Shown here piece by piece: positions 43,760 through 53,673 of a stretch of DNA of 64,000 bases. Source of the stretch: Prauserella salsuginis (GTDB taxonomy: Bacteria > Actinomycetota > Actinomycetes > Mycobacteriales > Pseudonocardiaceae). Positions within the stretch are counted from its first letter, which is position 1, and each line of letters opens with the position of its first letter. Where the stretch lies: positions 1 to 64,000 of the forward strand of contig NZ_JANBBF010000015.1 of assembly GCF_024648885.1 (NCBI RefSeq), given 5' to 3'. Made by a program: the position numbers and the translations under genes. The notes beneath the pieces are model-generated. The model did no database searches, was not told the DNA's origin, and saw only the letters and a list, made by a program, of their open reading frames with translations.

Positions 43760-44728
43760 ATGACAGATCCCGGACCGGACGCGGCGTCCGGTGAGGATTC
43801 CGGCGACATGCCGAGTTCGGGCCACGCGCGGCGCGGCGGCACCCGCACCCGCGTGCCGGTCGTCGTGTTCTCACTGGCGGGGGTCGTCCTGCTGGCACTG
43901 GCGAGCGTGCTGGCACTGGTCGCCTTCACCGGCGACGACGAGGGCGGCGCACCGTCCGGTGGCGGCAACGCGGGTTCGGCCCGAGCCACGGAGACGGTGC
44001 CGGGCGACATCCGCGCGCTCGGCGACCGGCCGATGCTCAAGGACCCCGACGCCGGACTGCAGGCCGTGTCGTGTTCGCTCCCCGAGTGGCGGAGCAACCC
44101 GGCCGCGGCGCAACGGTTCTTCACCGTCGCCACCGACTGCCTGAACCGCGCGTGGGAGCCGTTCCTGCGTCGCTACGACCTGCCGTTCCGCGAGCCGACA
44201 CTGCACTTCCCCGACGGCCCCTCGTTCCGCACGCCGTGCGGCGACATCCGCGTCGACGTGACGACCGCGGCCTACTACTGCAACGACAACCTCTACGTGC
44301 CGTTCGACGGCCTGCAGACCGACTACTACGGCCGCCAGGCCGGCATCTACCTGTCGGTGCTGGCCCACGAGTACGGCCACCATGTGCAGGAGGTCGCGGG
44401 GATCATGGACGGCGTGTGGGCGCAGATCAACGCGGCCGGCCAGCACAGTGAACGGGGTCAGGACCTGTCCCGCAGGCGCGAACTGCAGGCACAGTGCTTC
44501 TCCGGCATGTTCATGGGCGCCCACACCGGCCGCAGCGGCCCGGAGGGCGTGACCCAGCAGATGTTCGACGCCGCCTGGTACGACCAGGACACCCGCGGTG
44601 ACGACACGTCGGGAACCACCGACCACGGCTCGAACGCCAACTACGCGGCCTGGTGGCGGGCGGGGGCGGAGTCGAACCGCATCGTCGACTGCAACACCTT
44701 CACCGCCCCGGCGTCGAAGGTGTCGTGA
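43760..44728 (+). CDS. Neutral zinc metallopeptidase, short paralogue
   Basis: A 322-residue paralogue of the preceding gene. After about 35 polar residues a TM spans 34-55, then the external domain follows directly. The zinc site HEYGHHVQEVAGIMD is near residue 203; the QCFSGMFMGAHTGRSGPE and GTTDHGSNANYAAWW blocks match the neighbour almost exactly. It lacks the proline-rich tail, so the two copies differ on the cytosolic side only. The ATG at 43760 is the first start before the TM. Confidence 0.88.
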   Translation: MTDPGPDAASGEDSGDMPSSGHARRGGTRTRVPVVVFSLAGVVLLALASVLALVAFTGDDEGGAPSGGGNAGSARATETVPGDIRALGDRPMLKDPDAGLQAVSCSLPEWRSNPAAAQRFFTVATDCLNRAWEPFLRRYDLPFREPTLHFPDGPSFRTPCGDIRVDVTTAAYYCNDNLYVPFDGLQTDYYGRQAGIYLSVLAHEYGHHVQEVAGIMDGVWAQINAAGQHSERGQDLSRRRELQAQCFSGMFMGAHTGRSGPEGVTQQMFDAAWYDQDTRGDDTSGTTDHGSNANYAAWWRAGAESNRIVDCNTFTAPASKVS

Positions 44729-44741
44729 TCCGGCACCGGCG

Positions 44742-45230
44742 TTACGCGAACCGTCCGGGAAGACCGCCCTGCCGGGGACCGCGGATCACGAGGAAGGCGT
44801 ACACGCCGCCCGCCGCGCAGCTCAGCACCAGCAGCGCCATGCCGAGCGGCCTGCCCAGCTCACCCATTCCCGCATCCGTGCTGGCCAGGTGCACCGAGAT
44901 CGGTTCACCGGCGGGCTCGGCCGGTTGGTCGGGCACGGCGATGTGCACGGTCTCGTCCTTGTCGTGCCCGCAGCCACTGAGCGTGCCCGTCCTGGTCGTG
45001 CCGCCGTCGGTGAACCGCACGGTCTCCCCCGCGGCCGCGTCGGTGCAGTCCGTGGGATCAGTGACGGTGGCCTCGACGGTGCGGTGATCCGCGCCGCCGG
45101 CCGTGGCGAACAGCGACGGGCCCGCCAGCCACGCCAGCGCCGTGATCACGAGGCCGGCCACGACCGCCAGCCCGGCCGACCGCCAGCCGACGGCGATCGC
45201 CGGTTTGCCCGATTCCGCTTGTTGCCGCAC
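44742..45230 (-). CDS. Two-TM hypothetical membrane protein
   Basis: A 162-residue protein with TM1 at about residues 17-38 and TM2 at about 132-152. The external domain between them has a Cys pair (TDCTDAAAGETVRF and LSGCGHDKDE) and resembles beta-rich DUF3592-like domains. It faces the short zinc peptidase gene tail to tail. No function is known to me. The ATG start has no strong ribosome binding site but no alternative fits the TM better. Confidence 0.7.
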   Translation of the reverse strand: MRQQAESGKPAIAVGWRSAGLAVVAGLVITALAWLAGPSLFATAGGADHRTVEATVTDPTDCTDAAAGETVRFTDGGTTRTGTLSGCGHDKDETVHIAVPDQPAEPAGEPISVHLASTDAGMGELGRPLGMALLVLSCAAGGVYAFLVIRGPRQGGLPGRFA

Positions 45231-45419
45231 GCGCCCAATCGTCGCAGATATCCCGGCACCGGCCCAGAAAAGCCGGGGCAGCCAACATCACACCGTGACC
45301 GCGCAGTGTGACCGCCGGCGGCTCGTCCGACTACGACCGCACGGGAAGCCGTTTTCCCAGCTCAGCCCATCCGGTGGCAGCGGAGAGCCGCCGGGTGAGG
45401 AGCTGCCCGCGTGCGCCCG

Positions 45420-46499
45420 TCAGCGCTCGTCGTCGTCATCCGATCCCGTAGTGTGACGGACATACAGCAGGCGGTCACCGGGTTCGAGCGCGTCGGCTTC
45501 GGGCGCATCCACCCGATAGAGCTGCCCCGCGCGGACGAGTCCGAGAACCGTGTCGGGCAGATGCCGCGGGGAACCGCCCTCCTCCTTCGGGGTGACCGGC
45601 CGCTCCGCGATGGCCAGGCCGGTCTCCGGGGTGAGCAGATCCTCGACCATGTCGACCACCAGCGGGGTGCGCGTGGCCATGCCCAGCAGCCTGCCCGCCG
45701 TCTCGCTGGAGACCACGACCTGATCGGCGCCCGACTGCTTCAGCAGGTGCACGTTCTCCGCCTCCCGCACCGAGGCCAGGATGCTCGCCTTCGGCGCCAG
45801 CTCCCGTGCAGTCAGCGTGACCAGCACCGCCGTGTCGTCGCGGTTCGGTGCGATGACCACCGACCGGGCACGCTGCACCCCGGCAACCCGCAGCACGTCC
45901 GCTCGCGTGGCGCTGCCGTGGACGGTGATCAGGCCGAGCGCGCTGGCGGCGTCGAGCGCCTGCTGGTCGGTGTCGACGACCACGACCTGGTTCGCCTCGA
46001 CGTCGTGTTCCGCCAGGAGCGCGTTGATCGCGGACCGGCCCTTCGTGCCGAATCCGATGACCACCACATGGTCTCGCACCTTGTTCCTCCACTTCTGGAT
46101 CCGCAGCGCCTGGCGCGAACGCTCCGTCAGCACCTCCAGTGTGGTGCCGACCAGCACGATCAGGAACGCCACCCGCAACGGGGTGATGACAACGATGTTG
46201 GTCAGCCGCGCGAAATCGGTCACCGGCGAGATGTCGCCGTAGCCGGTGGTCGACAGCGACACGGTCGCGTAGTAGGCGGCGTCCAGGAACGAGATACCGT
46301 CCCCGTTGCTGTCGGTGTACCCGTCGCGGCCGATGTACACGATGACCACGGCCACGAACAGGAAAAACACCGCGCCGACGATGCGTCGGGCGATCGCGTT
46401 GAGCGGGCTGACCTTGGCATCCGGCATCCGGATGACGCCGACCAGCGCGTGGCCCGGTTGTTCGGACAGCGGCCGCTGCCGGAGCAGTCCCTTGATCAC
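45420..46499 (-). CDS. Potassium channel with RCK/TrkA-N domain
   Basis: A 359-residue ion channel subunit. TM1 (residues about 38-57), a pore loop with the selectivity filter STTGYGDIS near residue 88, and TM2 (about 107-130) are followed by a cytosolic TrkA-N/RCK domain with the Rossmann motif VVVIGFGTKG near 148 and a TrkA-C-like end. It gates potassium in response to nucleotides or ions. The GTG at 46499 lies 11 bases beyond the adnB stop, so it is probably in the adnAB operon, as in M. tuberculosis (Rv3200c). Confidence 0.9.
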   Translation of the reverse strand: MIKGLLRQRPLSEQPGHALVGVIRMPDAKVSPLNAIARRIVGAVFFLFVAVVIVYIGRDGYTDSNGDGISFLDAAYYATVSLSTTGYGDISPVTDFARLTNIVVITPLRVAFLIVLVGTTLEVLTERSRQALRIQKWRNKVRDHVVVIGFGTKGRSAINALLAEHDVEANQVVVVDTDQQALDAASALGLITVHGSATRADVLRVAGVQRARSVVIAPNRDDTAVLVTLTARELAPKASILASVREAENVHLLKQSGADQVVVSSETAGRLLGMATRTPLVVDMVEDLLTPETGLAIAERPVTPKEEGGSPRHLPDTVLGLVRAGQLYRVDAPEADALEPGDRLLYVRHTTGSDDDDER

Positions 46500-46510
46500 G
46501 CTGAGCAACC

Positions 46511-49500
46511 CTAGCCGTTGTCGTCCACCGATCGCAGCAGCGCACGCAAACCGTCGGCATCGGCCAGGTCGGCCGGGCGGACGGTGCGGTCGTGGCGTAC
46601 GTAGTGGAACGCGGCGCGCACCTTCTCCAGCGGCGCACCCGACAGGCCCGCCCACGCGAGGCGGTACGCCGCGAGCTGCACCGACACCGCCTGCATCGCC
46701 GACTCGTCCGGCACCCCACCGGTCTTCCAGTCGACGACGGTCCACCCGCCATCGGCATCGGCGAACACCGCGTCCATGCGGCCACGAACCGTGACGCCGT
46801 CGACGACGGTGGAGAACGGCACCTCGACGTCGTGCGGCGTGCGGTGCGCCCACTCGCTGCGTTCGAACGCCTCGCGCAGGGCGTCCAGTTCCTCGTCCGG
46901 CGCCTCGCCCTGATCCGCCGCGCCGGGCAGGTCGTCGAGGTCGAACAGCCGATCACCAGCGAATCGGCGTTCCAGCCAGCCGTGGAACGCGGTGCCGCGG
47001 CGGGCGTAGGCGTTCGGCGGGAACGGCAGCGGCCGCCGCAGCCGCCGGGCCAGTTCGTCTGGCCTGCCCGCGAGCTCGACGAGCTGACTCACCGACAGCT
47101 GCCCCGGCAGGGCGATGTCCTCGGTGCGCCCGGAGGCGCGTTCGCGCTCGGCCAGCAGCACGTCGGTGTCGGCGGCCCAACCTTCGGGATCGGCGTCGGG
47201 TTCGTCCCCGGAAAGCGGGTCGTCCTCGGGAGGCTCGGCCGGCTCCGGGTACGGCTCACCACCCAGCGGCAACGCGAGCTGATCGTGCTCGTCCGCAGCC
47301 ACGGTGGATTCCGGCGCTACGAACTCCGACAGGGTGGACTCCGGTGCGGTGGACTGCGGCGCTGCGAGCTCCGGTGCTGCGAACTCCGACACGGTGGACT
47401 CCGGGGACGTCCCGGGACCGGCGGGCTCGTCCAGCGCGGCGATCGCGGCGAGCACGGCGTCGGCACCGTCACGAACGGCGTCCCTGCGCGCGCCGAGAGG
47501 GTCGGCGGGCCAGGTCACCGGTTCGGCGTTCTCCCCGGCGAGGGGATTCTCGGCGCCCTCCTCGGGTTCCTCGGCCCACGTGGTGATCGTGCCGATGCGC
47601 TCGTCCTCGGTGATGGTCTCGGCGACCTCGGTCAGGAACGCCGACGGTCCCTTCGGCGACCCGCTCGTCTCGCCCCACCAGTGGCCGGATACGAGCAGGT
47701 GCTGTTCGCTGCGGGTCAGTGCGACGTAGCAGAGCCTGCGTTCCTCCTCGGCGTGCCGGTCGACGAACGCGGCCTCGTGTTCCTTGCAGGCGTCGAGGAC
47801 CTCTTTGCGGTTCTCGTCTCCGCGCAGGTGCAGGTCCGGCAGGTCCTGGCGGTCGCCGCGCAGCGGCGCGGGCAGCTCGGTGACGGTCCGCAGCCACGAC
47901 GACGACCGCCGGTCCCCCGGGAACACGCCCTTCACCAGATGTGGCACGGCCACGACCCGCCATTCGAGGCCCTTCGACGAGTGCACGGTGAGCACCTGCA
48001 CCCGGTCGGCGGCGACCTCGACCTCGCCGGGCGGCAGCCCGTCCTCGGCGTGTTCGGCGGTGGCGAGATAGTCCACGAACGACAGCAGCGTGCCGGTGGG
48101 CGAGTTCTCGGCGTACTCGGTGACGACGTCGGCGAACGCGTCGAGATGCGCCCGGCCCGCGCCGCCGGGACGGGCCATGGCCTCCACGTCGAGCAGCATG
48201 GTGCGTTCGACGTCGGCGACCAGTTCGGGCAACGGCTGGTCGAGTCGCCTGCGCAGCGCGCCGAGCTCCTTGCTGAGCCGCGTGATGCGCGCGTAGCCCG
48301 TATCCGAGTACCGCCCCGGGTCGCCGGGGTCGTCGAGCGCGTCGACCAGGCCGGCCTCCTCGGCGCGTTCGGTGACGATGTCGTCGCCGTCGGCGGAGAG
48401 CTCGCCGGCCCTGCGCCACAACGCGCCGAGGTCGGCGGCGGCGATCCGCCAGCGCGCGCCGGTCAGCAACCGTGCCGCGGCGGTGCCGGACAGCGGTTCG
48501 GCCAGCACCCGCAACGTCGCGACGAGGTCGGCCACCTCGGGTTCGTCGAGCAGCCCGCCGAGGCCGACGACCTCGACGGGCAGCCCGCGGGCACGCAGCC
48601 GTTCGGCGATCGGGGCCATGTCGGCGCGGCGCCGCACCAGCACGGCGGCGGTGGGCGGAGTGCCCGTCGCGTCGCGTTCGGCGTACCAGGTGCCTGCGAG
48701 TTCGTCGGCGAGCCACTCACGTTCGGCGCGCACGTCCGACAGGAGTCCACATCGGACGTCGGCGGCGGGCGCACCGTCGCGGGCGCGGAGCCGCTGCACG
48801 CCGAGCCCGCCCGCACGCAACGGTTCGGCGACGGCGTTGGCGAGGGTCAGCACCTCGGGCGGATTCCGGAAGCTGGTCAGCATGCCGTACTCCCGGGCGG
48901 GCAGGCTACGTCCGGTCTCGCCGTCGGCGCGCGGGAAATCGGTGGTGAACCGGGGCAGGTTCGCCGCGCTCGCGCCGCGCCACCCGTAGATCGCCTGCGC
49001 CGGATCGCCCACGGCAGTCACCGGCAACGCGTCGGCGTCCGCGCCGCCGAACAGCGACCGCAGCAGCACCCGCTGAGCGTGGCCGGTGTCCTGGTACTCG
49101 TCGAGCAGCACGGCGCCGTACCGATCGCGTTCGGTGGCGACGACCTCAGGGTGCCCCTCGGCGAGGCGGGCGGCCAGTGACATCTGGTCGGCGAAGTCGA
49201 GCGCCCCCTCGGCGCGCTTGCGCTGCTTGTAGGCCTCCACGAGGGGCAACAGCGAGAGCCGGAACCGCTGCGACGTCAGGATCTTCTGCAGGTCGACGGG
49301 CATCGCCGCACGCTGGCCCTTCGCCCGCGGCGCGTTCTCGATCAACTCGCACAGCCACGTGGTGTGCTCGACAAGCGGTTCCTCGTCGACGAGGTGTTCC
49401 GCGAGTTCGCCCGTCAACCCCAGCAACTGCGCCGTGACGCTGGCGGGCACCAGATCGGTGTCCAGGTCGTGATCCCAGGTCGACACCACGCGGTGCGCCA

Positions 49501-49951
49501 GCCGCCACGACGCGGTCTCCGACAGCAGTCGCGCACCCGGCTGCACCGGCAACCGCAGACCGTGTTCGCCGAGCAGCCGCCCCGCGTAGGCGTGATACGT
49601 CAGCACCGTGGGTTCGCCGGCCAGCACCGACGCCCGCCGCGTGCCACCGGGATCGATGCGGTCGAGCAGCCCCGACCCCGCGAGCACCCGCAGCCGGGCC
49701 CGCACGCGGTCGGCCAGCTGCCGCGCCGCCTTGCGAGTGAACGTCAGTCCCAGCACGCGTTCCGGCGTGACGAGGCCGTTCGCGACCAGCCACACGACGC
49801 GCGCGGCCATCGTCTCCGTCTTGCCCGCGCCCGCACCGGCGACGACCAGCGACGGCTCAGGCGGCGCCGCGATCACCGCGGCCTGCTCGTCGGTCGGCGT
49901 GGGCAGGCCGAGGGCGTGGGCGACCTCGGCCGGGCTCACCAGCTGCGTCAC
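46511..49951 (-). CDS. adnB: AdnB helicase-nuclease subunit
   Basis: One half of the AdnAB heterodimer that resects double-strand breaks. The 1,146-residue protein has a UvrD-type SF1 motor: Walker A GAGAGKTE near residue 39, VLLDEYQDT (motif II), GDPAQAIYGWRGA (motif III) and VLTVHSSKGLEW, YVALTRSEQHL later. The C-terminal RecB-like nuclease has VVDWKTGGV near residue 1072. Between motor and nuclease, about residues 845-885, a linker of AP/ST-rich pentapeptides is encoded by 15-bp repeats. The GTG at 49951 overlaps the adnA stop (GTGA), giving coupled synthesis of both subunits. Confidence 0.94.
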   Translation of the reverse strand: MTQLVSPAEVAHALGLPTPTDEQAAVIAAPPEPSLVVAGAGAGKTETMAARVVWLVANGLVTPERVLGLTFTRKAARQLADRVRARLRVLAGSGLLDRIDPGGTRRASVLAGEPTVLTYHAYAGRLLGEHGLRLPVQPGARLLSETASWRLAHRVVSTWDHDLDTDLVPASVTAQLLGLTGELAEHLVDEEPLVEHTTWLCELIENAPRAKGQRAAMPVDLQKILTSQRFRLSLLPLVEAYKQRKRAEGALDFADQMSLAARLAEGHPEVVATERDRYGAVLLDEYQDTGHAQRVLLRSLFGGADADALPVTAVGDPAQAIYGWRGASAANLPRFTTDFPRADGETGRSLPAREYGMLTSFRNPPEVLTLANAVAEPLRAGGLGVQRLRARDGAPAADVRCGLLSDVRAEREWLADELAGTWYAERDATGTPPTAAVLVRRRADMAPIAERLRARGLPVEVVGLGGLLDEPEVADLVATLRVLAEPLSGTAAARLLTGARWRIAAADLGALWRRAGELSADGDDIVTERAEEAGLVDALDDPGDPGRYSDTGYARITRLSKELGALRRRLDQPLPELVADVERTMLLDVEAMARPGGAGRAHLDAFADVVTEYAENSPTGTLLSFVDYLATAEHAEDGLPPGEVEVAADRVQVLTVHSSKGLEWRVVAVPHLVKGVFPGDRRSSSWLRTVTELPAPLRGDRQDLPDLHLRGDENRKEVLDACKEHEAAFVDRHAEEERRLCYVALTRSEQHLLVSGHWWGETSGSPKGPSAFLTEVAETITEDERIGTITTWAEEPEEGAENPLAGENAEPVTWPADPLGARRDAVRDGADAVLAAIAALDEPAGPGTSPESTVSEFAAPELAAPQSTAPESTLSEFVAPESTVAADEHDQLALPLGGEPYPEPAEPPEDDPLSGDEPDADPEGWAADTDVLLAERERASGRTEDIALPGQLSVSQLVELAGRPDELARRLRRPLPFPPNAYARRGTAFHGWLERRFAGDRLFDLDDLPGAADQGEAPDEELDALREAFERSEWAHRTPHDVEVPFSTVVDGVTVRGRMDAVFADADGGWTVVDWKTGGVPDESAMQAVSVQLAAYRLAWAGLSGAPLEKVRAAFHYVRHDRTVRPADLADADGLRALLRSVDDNG
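47305..47405 (-). repeat. Degenerate 15-bp repeats in adnB
   Basis: In-frame units encode variants of EFAAP, ELAAP, QSTAP, ESTLS and EFVAP. The copies are diverged but keep the 15-bp period. They lie in the linker before the nuclease domain. Confidence 0.75.
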
Positions 49952-52900
49952 GGCCCCGTCACCTGCCTGCCCTCCGGACGTGCCGGGCACGACGACCGCG
50001 CGGGACACCGGTCGCAGTCCTGGTTCTCCCGCGCCTCGTACGACGGTCCCGCGGTGGCGGCCGCCGCGTCCCGCACCAGCCGGAGCCAGTGCACCTCGCC
50101 GCCGGAGTCCAACGGCGGCTGCTCCCGTTCGCTGGAACCGGTCTTGGTGTGGGACTTGGCGACGTAGACGAGCTTCGCACCGCCGGGCTTGGCCGCCGCC
50201 TGCGCCGACTGCGGGTTCCGCGCGGCCTGCGTGGTCTTCAGGTGGTGCTCGAACGCACCGAGCAGCACCGCCAGCTGGTAGGCCGCGAGCTGCGGATGCT
50301 GCTCGGCGTCCTTGGCGCTCACCGCGTTCTTGCCGGTCTTGAGGTCGACCACGACGGGCCTGCCCTGGCCGTCCACTTCGAGCCGGTCGACCCGGCCGGT
50401 CAGCGTGACCCGCAGCTGCGCGTCCGCGCCGTCGTCGCCCGCTGCGTTCACACCGGCCGTGTCGGCGTCGTCGGTGTCAGCCGTGTCGGTGTCGGGGTCG
50501 TCGGGATCATCGGGGTCACTGTCCGCGTCGCCGTCGCCGACCGCCGCGTCGAGGGTCGCGGGCAGCTCCACCGACATCTCCTGCTCCACGGCCAGTTGGG
50601 TGAGGTCCTGTCTGCTCTGCTGCAACCAGTTCAGGAAGTTCTGCACCATCTGTTCGACCCGCACCCGTTCGCGGCGGGAGAACCACGGCGCGCCGGCGTC
50701 CACTTTGGTCCACGCCTTGTCGAGTTCGGCGGTGATCTCGGCGTGGTCGGCGCCGGATGCCGCCGCCTGGGCGAGCGCGTGCACGAGCGTTCCGGTGACC
50801 GCGGCGAGCTGCGACGGGTCGGCACCGCCGTGTCGTTCGATCAACCAGCGGAGCGGGCACTTCGCGAGCACCTCGACCGTGGACGGGGACACACGCACGG
50901 GTTCGCCCGGTTTGCGGAGCGGTTCGACGGTGCTGGGTTCGTGCAGGCCGTACCACTGGCTCGGGTGCGCTCCTGGCACACCAGCCCGCGCGAGACGGGC
51001 GAGCTGCGTCGCGGCGCGCCGCTGGCGGTCGGGGGTTTCCCCGTCGTCGCACACCACCGAGCGCAGCTCGCCGACCAGTTCCGGCAGCACGAGCGCCCGT
51101 TCGCGCCGGTAGACGCGCACGTCCGGGCCCGCGTCGGCAGCGTCCTCGTGGGCGAGCAGTTCCTCGACGAACCGCGACGGCTGTTCGTCCTCCCCCTGCA
51201 CCGCCGTGACCAGCAGTTCCGAACGAGCCCGGCTCGCGGCCACGTAGAACAGGCGTCGCTCCTCCGCCAGCAGCGGCGCGATCACCGAAACACCGTCGCC
51301 GTCCACTCCGGACAACAGGTCGACGAGCCGCTCCACCCCGAGCAGGGTGCCGCGTGGCCGCAGATCAGGCCAGCCGCCCTCCTGGGCACCCGCGACGGCC
51401 ACGACCGTCCACTCACGACCCGCCGCGGCATGTGCCGTCAGCAGGGAGACGCCGCTGCCCCGCGCGGCCACGGGCGCGAGACTGTCCCCCGCGATGTGCT
51501 GCGAGGTCAGGTACTCGGCGAAACCGCCGACGCTCGCCTTCGGCAACCTGTCGACATAGCGACCCGCCACGTCGAACAGGGCGACGACGGCGTCGAGATC
51601 GCGATCGGCCTGCGCGGCGAGCGAACCGCCGCGTTCGATCTGCCGGAGCAGCCGCTTCTCCAGTCCGCTCGCCTGCCACACACGCCACAGCACGTTCTCG
51701 ACGTCCATACCACTCTGCGCCGCTTCCCGTGCCGTGGCCAGCAGGCCACCGACGCGGCGCACCGGTGCCGCCTCGGCGTCGGCAAGGCCGGCGAGGATGT
51801 CGCCGCCGCGCAACACCTCGACGAGCAGGTCGTCGCTGGAACGCTCGCCGCCCCCGGTCAGCTCCAAGCGGCGCAACCCGCGCCGCAACCGCCGCAGTGC
51901 CAGCGGATCCGCACCGCCGAGCGGAGAGGCGAGCAACATCTCGGCCACGTCGGCGTCGAGCGCGTCGGGGTCGGTGGCCAGACGCAGGATCTCCAACAGC
52001 GGCCGCACCCCGGACTGGCGGGCCAGCGGGACCTCCTCGGCGGCCGACGCGATCGGCACGCCCGCGGCCGCCAGCGCACGCTGCAGCACCGGCATCGACC
52101 GGGTCGGGGACCGCACCAGTACCGCCATCTCCTCCCACGGCACCTCGTCGAGCAGGTGTGCCCGGCGGAGCCGGTCGGCGAGCCAGGACGCCTCGGCGGC
52201 AGGCGTCGGGAACAGCCGTGCCCGCACCGCGCCCGGTTCCGCGTCCGAATCGGGTTCGGCGATCCGGGTGTCGCGGGCGAGGCCGGTGCCCGCGAACCCG
52301 CGCGCGATGCGGGTCACGGCGTCGTGCACGGCGGGCGCGGGCCGGTGGGTGCGGGTCAGCGTGACGGTCTCGGCCCCGTCGAGACCGGACAGCAGCGTCG
52401 GATCCGCGCCACGAAAGGAGAACACGGACTGGTCGGGGTCGCCGGCGAGCACGAAGTCGTCGGCCGTGCCGCCCAGCAGGCGCAGCAGCCGCAACTGCAG
52501 CGGGTCGAGGTGCTGGGCGTCGTCGACGAGCACGTGCCGCAGGCGATGCTGTTCACGCTCCAGCAGTTCCGGGTCGCCCTCCAGTTCGACGAGCGCGCTG
52601 GCGACGAGTTCGGCGGCGTCCATGGCGGGCGCACCGGGCGTGCCCATCGCGTGGCCGCCCGACCCGTGCAACAGCGTGACCTCTTCGTACTGCCGCCAGA
52701 AGTTCCCGGCCGCGACCCATTCCTCGCGGCCCTCGGACCGGCCGAGTTTGACCAGATCCTCGGGTCCGAGGCCGCGCTCGGCGGCACGCAGGATCAGGTC
52801 GCGCAACTCCTCCGCGAACCCGGCGATGCCGAGCGCGGGACGGAGCCGCTCCGGCCAGTCGTACGCGCCGCGTTCCAGGTCGCCCGCGAGGAGTTCGCGC

Positions 52901-53358
52901 ACCACGACGTCCTGTTCGGGCCCGGACAGCAGCCGCGGTTCAGGCTGCCCGGTGAGGTTCGCCTGCAGCCGCAGGACGGCGAACGCGTACGAATGCACCG
53001 TCCGCACCATCGGTTCGCGCACCGTGTGGTGGGTTCCCGTGCGGTTGGTTCCCGTGGCGTCGGGGTCGTCCGCGGTGTCGACCGCCGTGATGCGGCGCGT
53101 GATGTCCCTGCGCACGACATTCGCGGCACGCCGGGACGAGGTCACGACGAGGATGCTCTCGGGGTCGGCCCCGCAGCGGATTCGCTCGGCCGCGAGTTCC
53201 GCGGTCAGCGCCGTCTTGCCGGTGCCGGGCCCGCCGACGACCCGGACGAACCCCGCAGGCGCCTCGAACAGCCGGGCGACCTCGGGCTCCCAGACATGAG
53301 CGGGTACGGCCGGTACGGACAGCCGCACCAACCGGGCATTCAGACCACTCCTGCTCAC
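49948..53358 (-). CDS. adnA: AdnA helicase-nuclease subunit
   Basis: Partner of AdnB. The 1,136-residue protein has an SF1 motor with Walker A GGPGTGKTAL near residue 44, LVDDAQHLDPLQ, GDPDQSVFSFRGADP and LTAHAAAGREW. The C-terminal nuclease has VVDLKTGKN near residue 1004. Four cysteines for an iron-sulfur cluster are visible: one in KCPLRWLIERHGG near 836 and three in CDRCPARSSC near 1117-1126. An Asp/Thr-rich acidic insert precedes the nuclease core around residues 955-990. The GTG at 53358 is chosen as the nearest start to the conserved region; another GTG lies about six codons upstream. In the family AdnB is the stronger motor and AdnA supplies one of the two nucleases. Confidence 0.93.
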   Translation of the reverse strand: MSRSGLNARLVRLSVPAVPAHVWEPEVARLFEAPAGFVRVVGGPGTGKTALTAELAAERIRCGADPESILVVTSSRRAANVVRRDITRRITAVDTADDPDATGTNRTGTHHTVREPMVRTVHSYAFAVLRLQANLTGQPEPRLLSGPEQDVVVRELLAGDLERGAYDWPERLRPALGIAGFAEELRDLILRAAERGLGPEDLVKLGRSEGREEWVAAGNFWRQYEEVTLLHGSGGHAMGTPGAPAMDAAELVASALVELEGDPELLEREQHRLRHVLVDDAQHLDPLQLRLLRLLGGTADDFVLAGDPDQSVFSFRGADPTLLSGLDGAETVTLTRTHRPAPAVHDAVTRIARGFAGTGLARDTRIAEPDSDAEPGAVRARLFPTPAAEASWLADRLRRAHLLDEVPWEEMAVLVRSPTRSMPVLQRALAAAGVPIASAAEEVPLARQSGVRPLLEILRLATDPDALDADVAEMLLASPLGGADPLALRRLRRGLRRLELTGGGERSSDDLLVEVLRGGDILAGLADAEAAPVRRVGGLLATAREAAQSGMDVENVLWRVWQASGLEKRLLRQIERGGSLAAQADRDLDAVVALFDVAGRYVDRLPKASVGGFAEYLTSQHIAGDSLAPVAARGSGVSLLTAHAAAGREWTVVAVAGAQEGGWPDLRPRGTLLGVERLVDLLSGVDGDGVSVIAPLLAEERRLFYVAASRARSELLVTAVQGEDEQPSRFVEELLAHEDAADAGPDVRVYRRERALVLPELVGELRSVVCDDGETPDRQRRAATQLARLARAGVPGAHPSQWYGLHEPSTVEPLRKPGEPVRVSPSTVEVLAKCPLRWLIERHGGADPSQLAAVTGTLVHALAQAAASGADHAEITAELDKAWTKVDAGAPWFSRRERVRVEQMVQNFLNWLQQSRQDLTQLAVEQEMSVELPATLDAAVGDGDADSDPDDPDDPDTDTADTDDADTAGVNAAGDDGADAQLRVTLTGRVDRLEVDGQGRPVVVDLKTGKNAVSAKDAEQHPQLAAYQLAVLLGAFEHHLKTTQAARNPQSAQAAAKPGGAKLVYVAKSHTKTGSSEREQPPLDSGGEVHWLRLVRDAAAATAGPSYEARENQDCDRCPARSSCPARPEGRQVTGP

Positions 53359-53673
53359 GGCTTCCGATGGAACCACGCCACCCCGACAGCCCCGCCGCCC
53401 GCGTCGACTCACCGGCGGCCACGGCGTCGGCCCACCGGGGCATTCGGGAACAGCCGCCCCACCGAGAGGCGTGACCGGGCCGACGGGAGCGCCCCCAGGG
53501 CACCTTCGGGGCACCCGTCGAACACGGCACCCGTCGAACGGGGCACCCGTCGAACGGGGCACCCGTCGAACACTGCCGCGCGGAGCGCCTCCGGTTGGGT
53601 GGAGGTGGGGGACGGTGTTCGATGCCCAAGATGCCCTTGGGGGCGAGTCCGGCCCACACCTAAGCTCAGCGGC
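53359..53673. other. 315-bp divergent region between adnA and atl
   Basis: Contains the 16-bp tandem repeat at 53512-53575 and a small hairpin CCCAAG-ATGCC-CTTGGG near 53625-53641. No gene is supported. It must hold the promoters for the adnAB operon and for the alkyltransferase-like gene, but I see no clear -35/-10 pair. Confidence 0.6.
53512..53575. repeat. 16-bp tandem repeat x4 (minisatellite)
   Basis: Four adjacent units of CACCCGTCGAACGGGG type start at 53512, 53528, 53544 and 53560. The middle two are identical; the outer two differ at two positions near their 3' ends. A diverged half unit precedes the array. It is noncoding and resembles mycobacterial MIRU/VNTR loci in form. Confidence 0.93.

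Noticed and set aside
53512-53575. CRISPR array
   Set aside because: The 16-bp units are directly adjacent with no unique spacers, so this is a tandem minisatellite.
50089-53673. A very long plus-strand open frame opposite adnA
   Set aside because: It is the mirror of a high-GC gene: composition is His/Arg/Gln-rich with no domain. Only its last 96 codons (53674-53964) are a real gene, the alkyltransferase-like protein.
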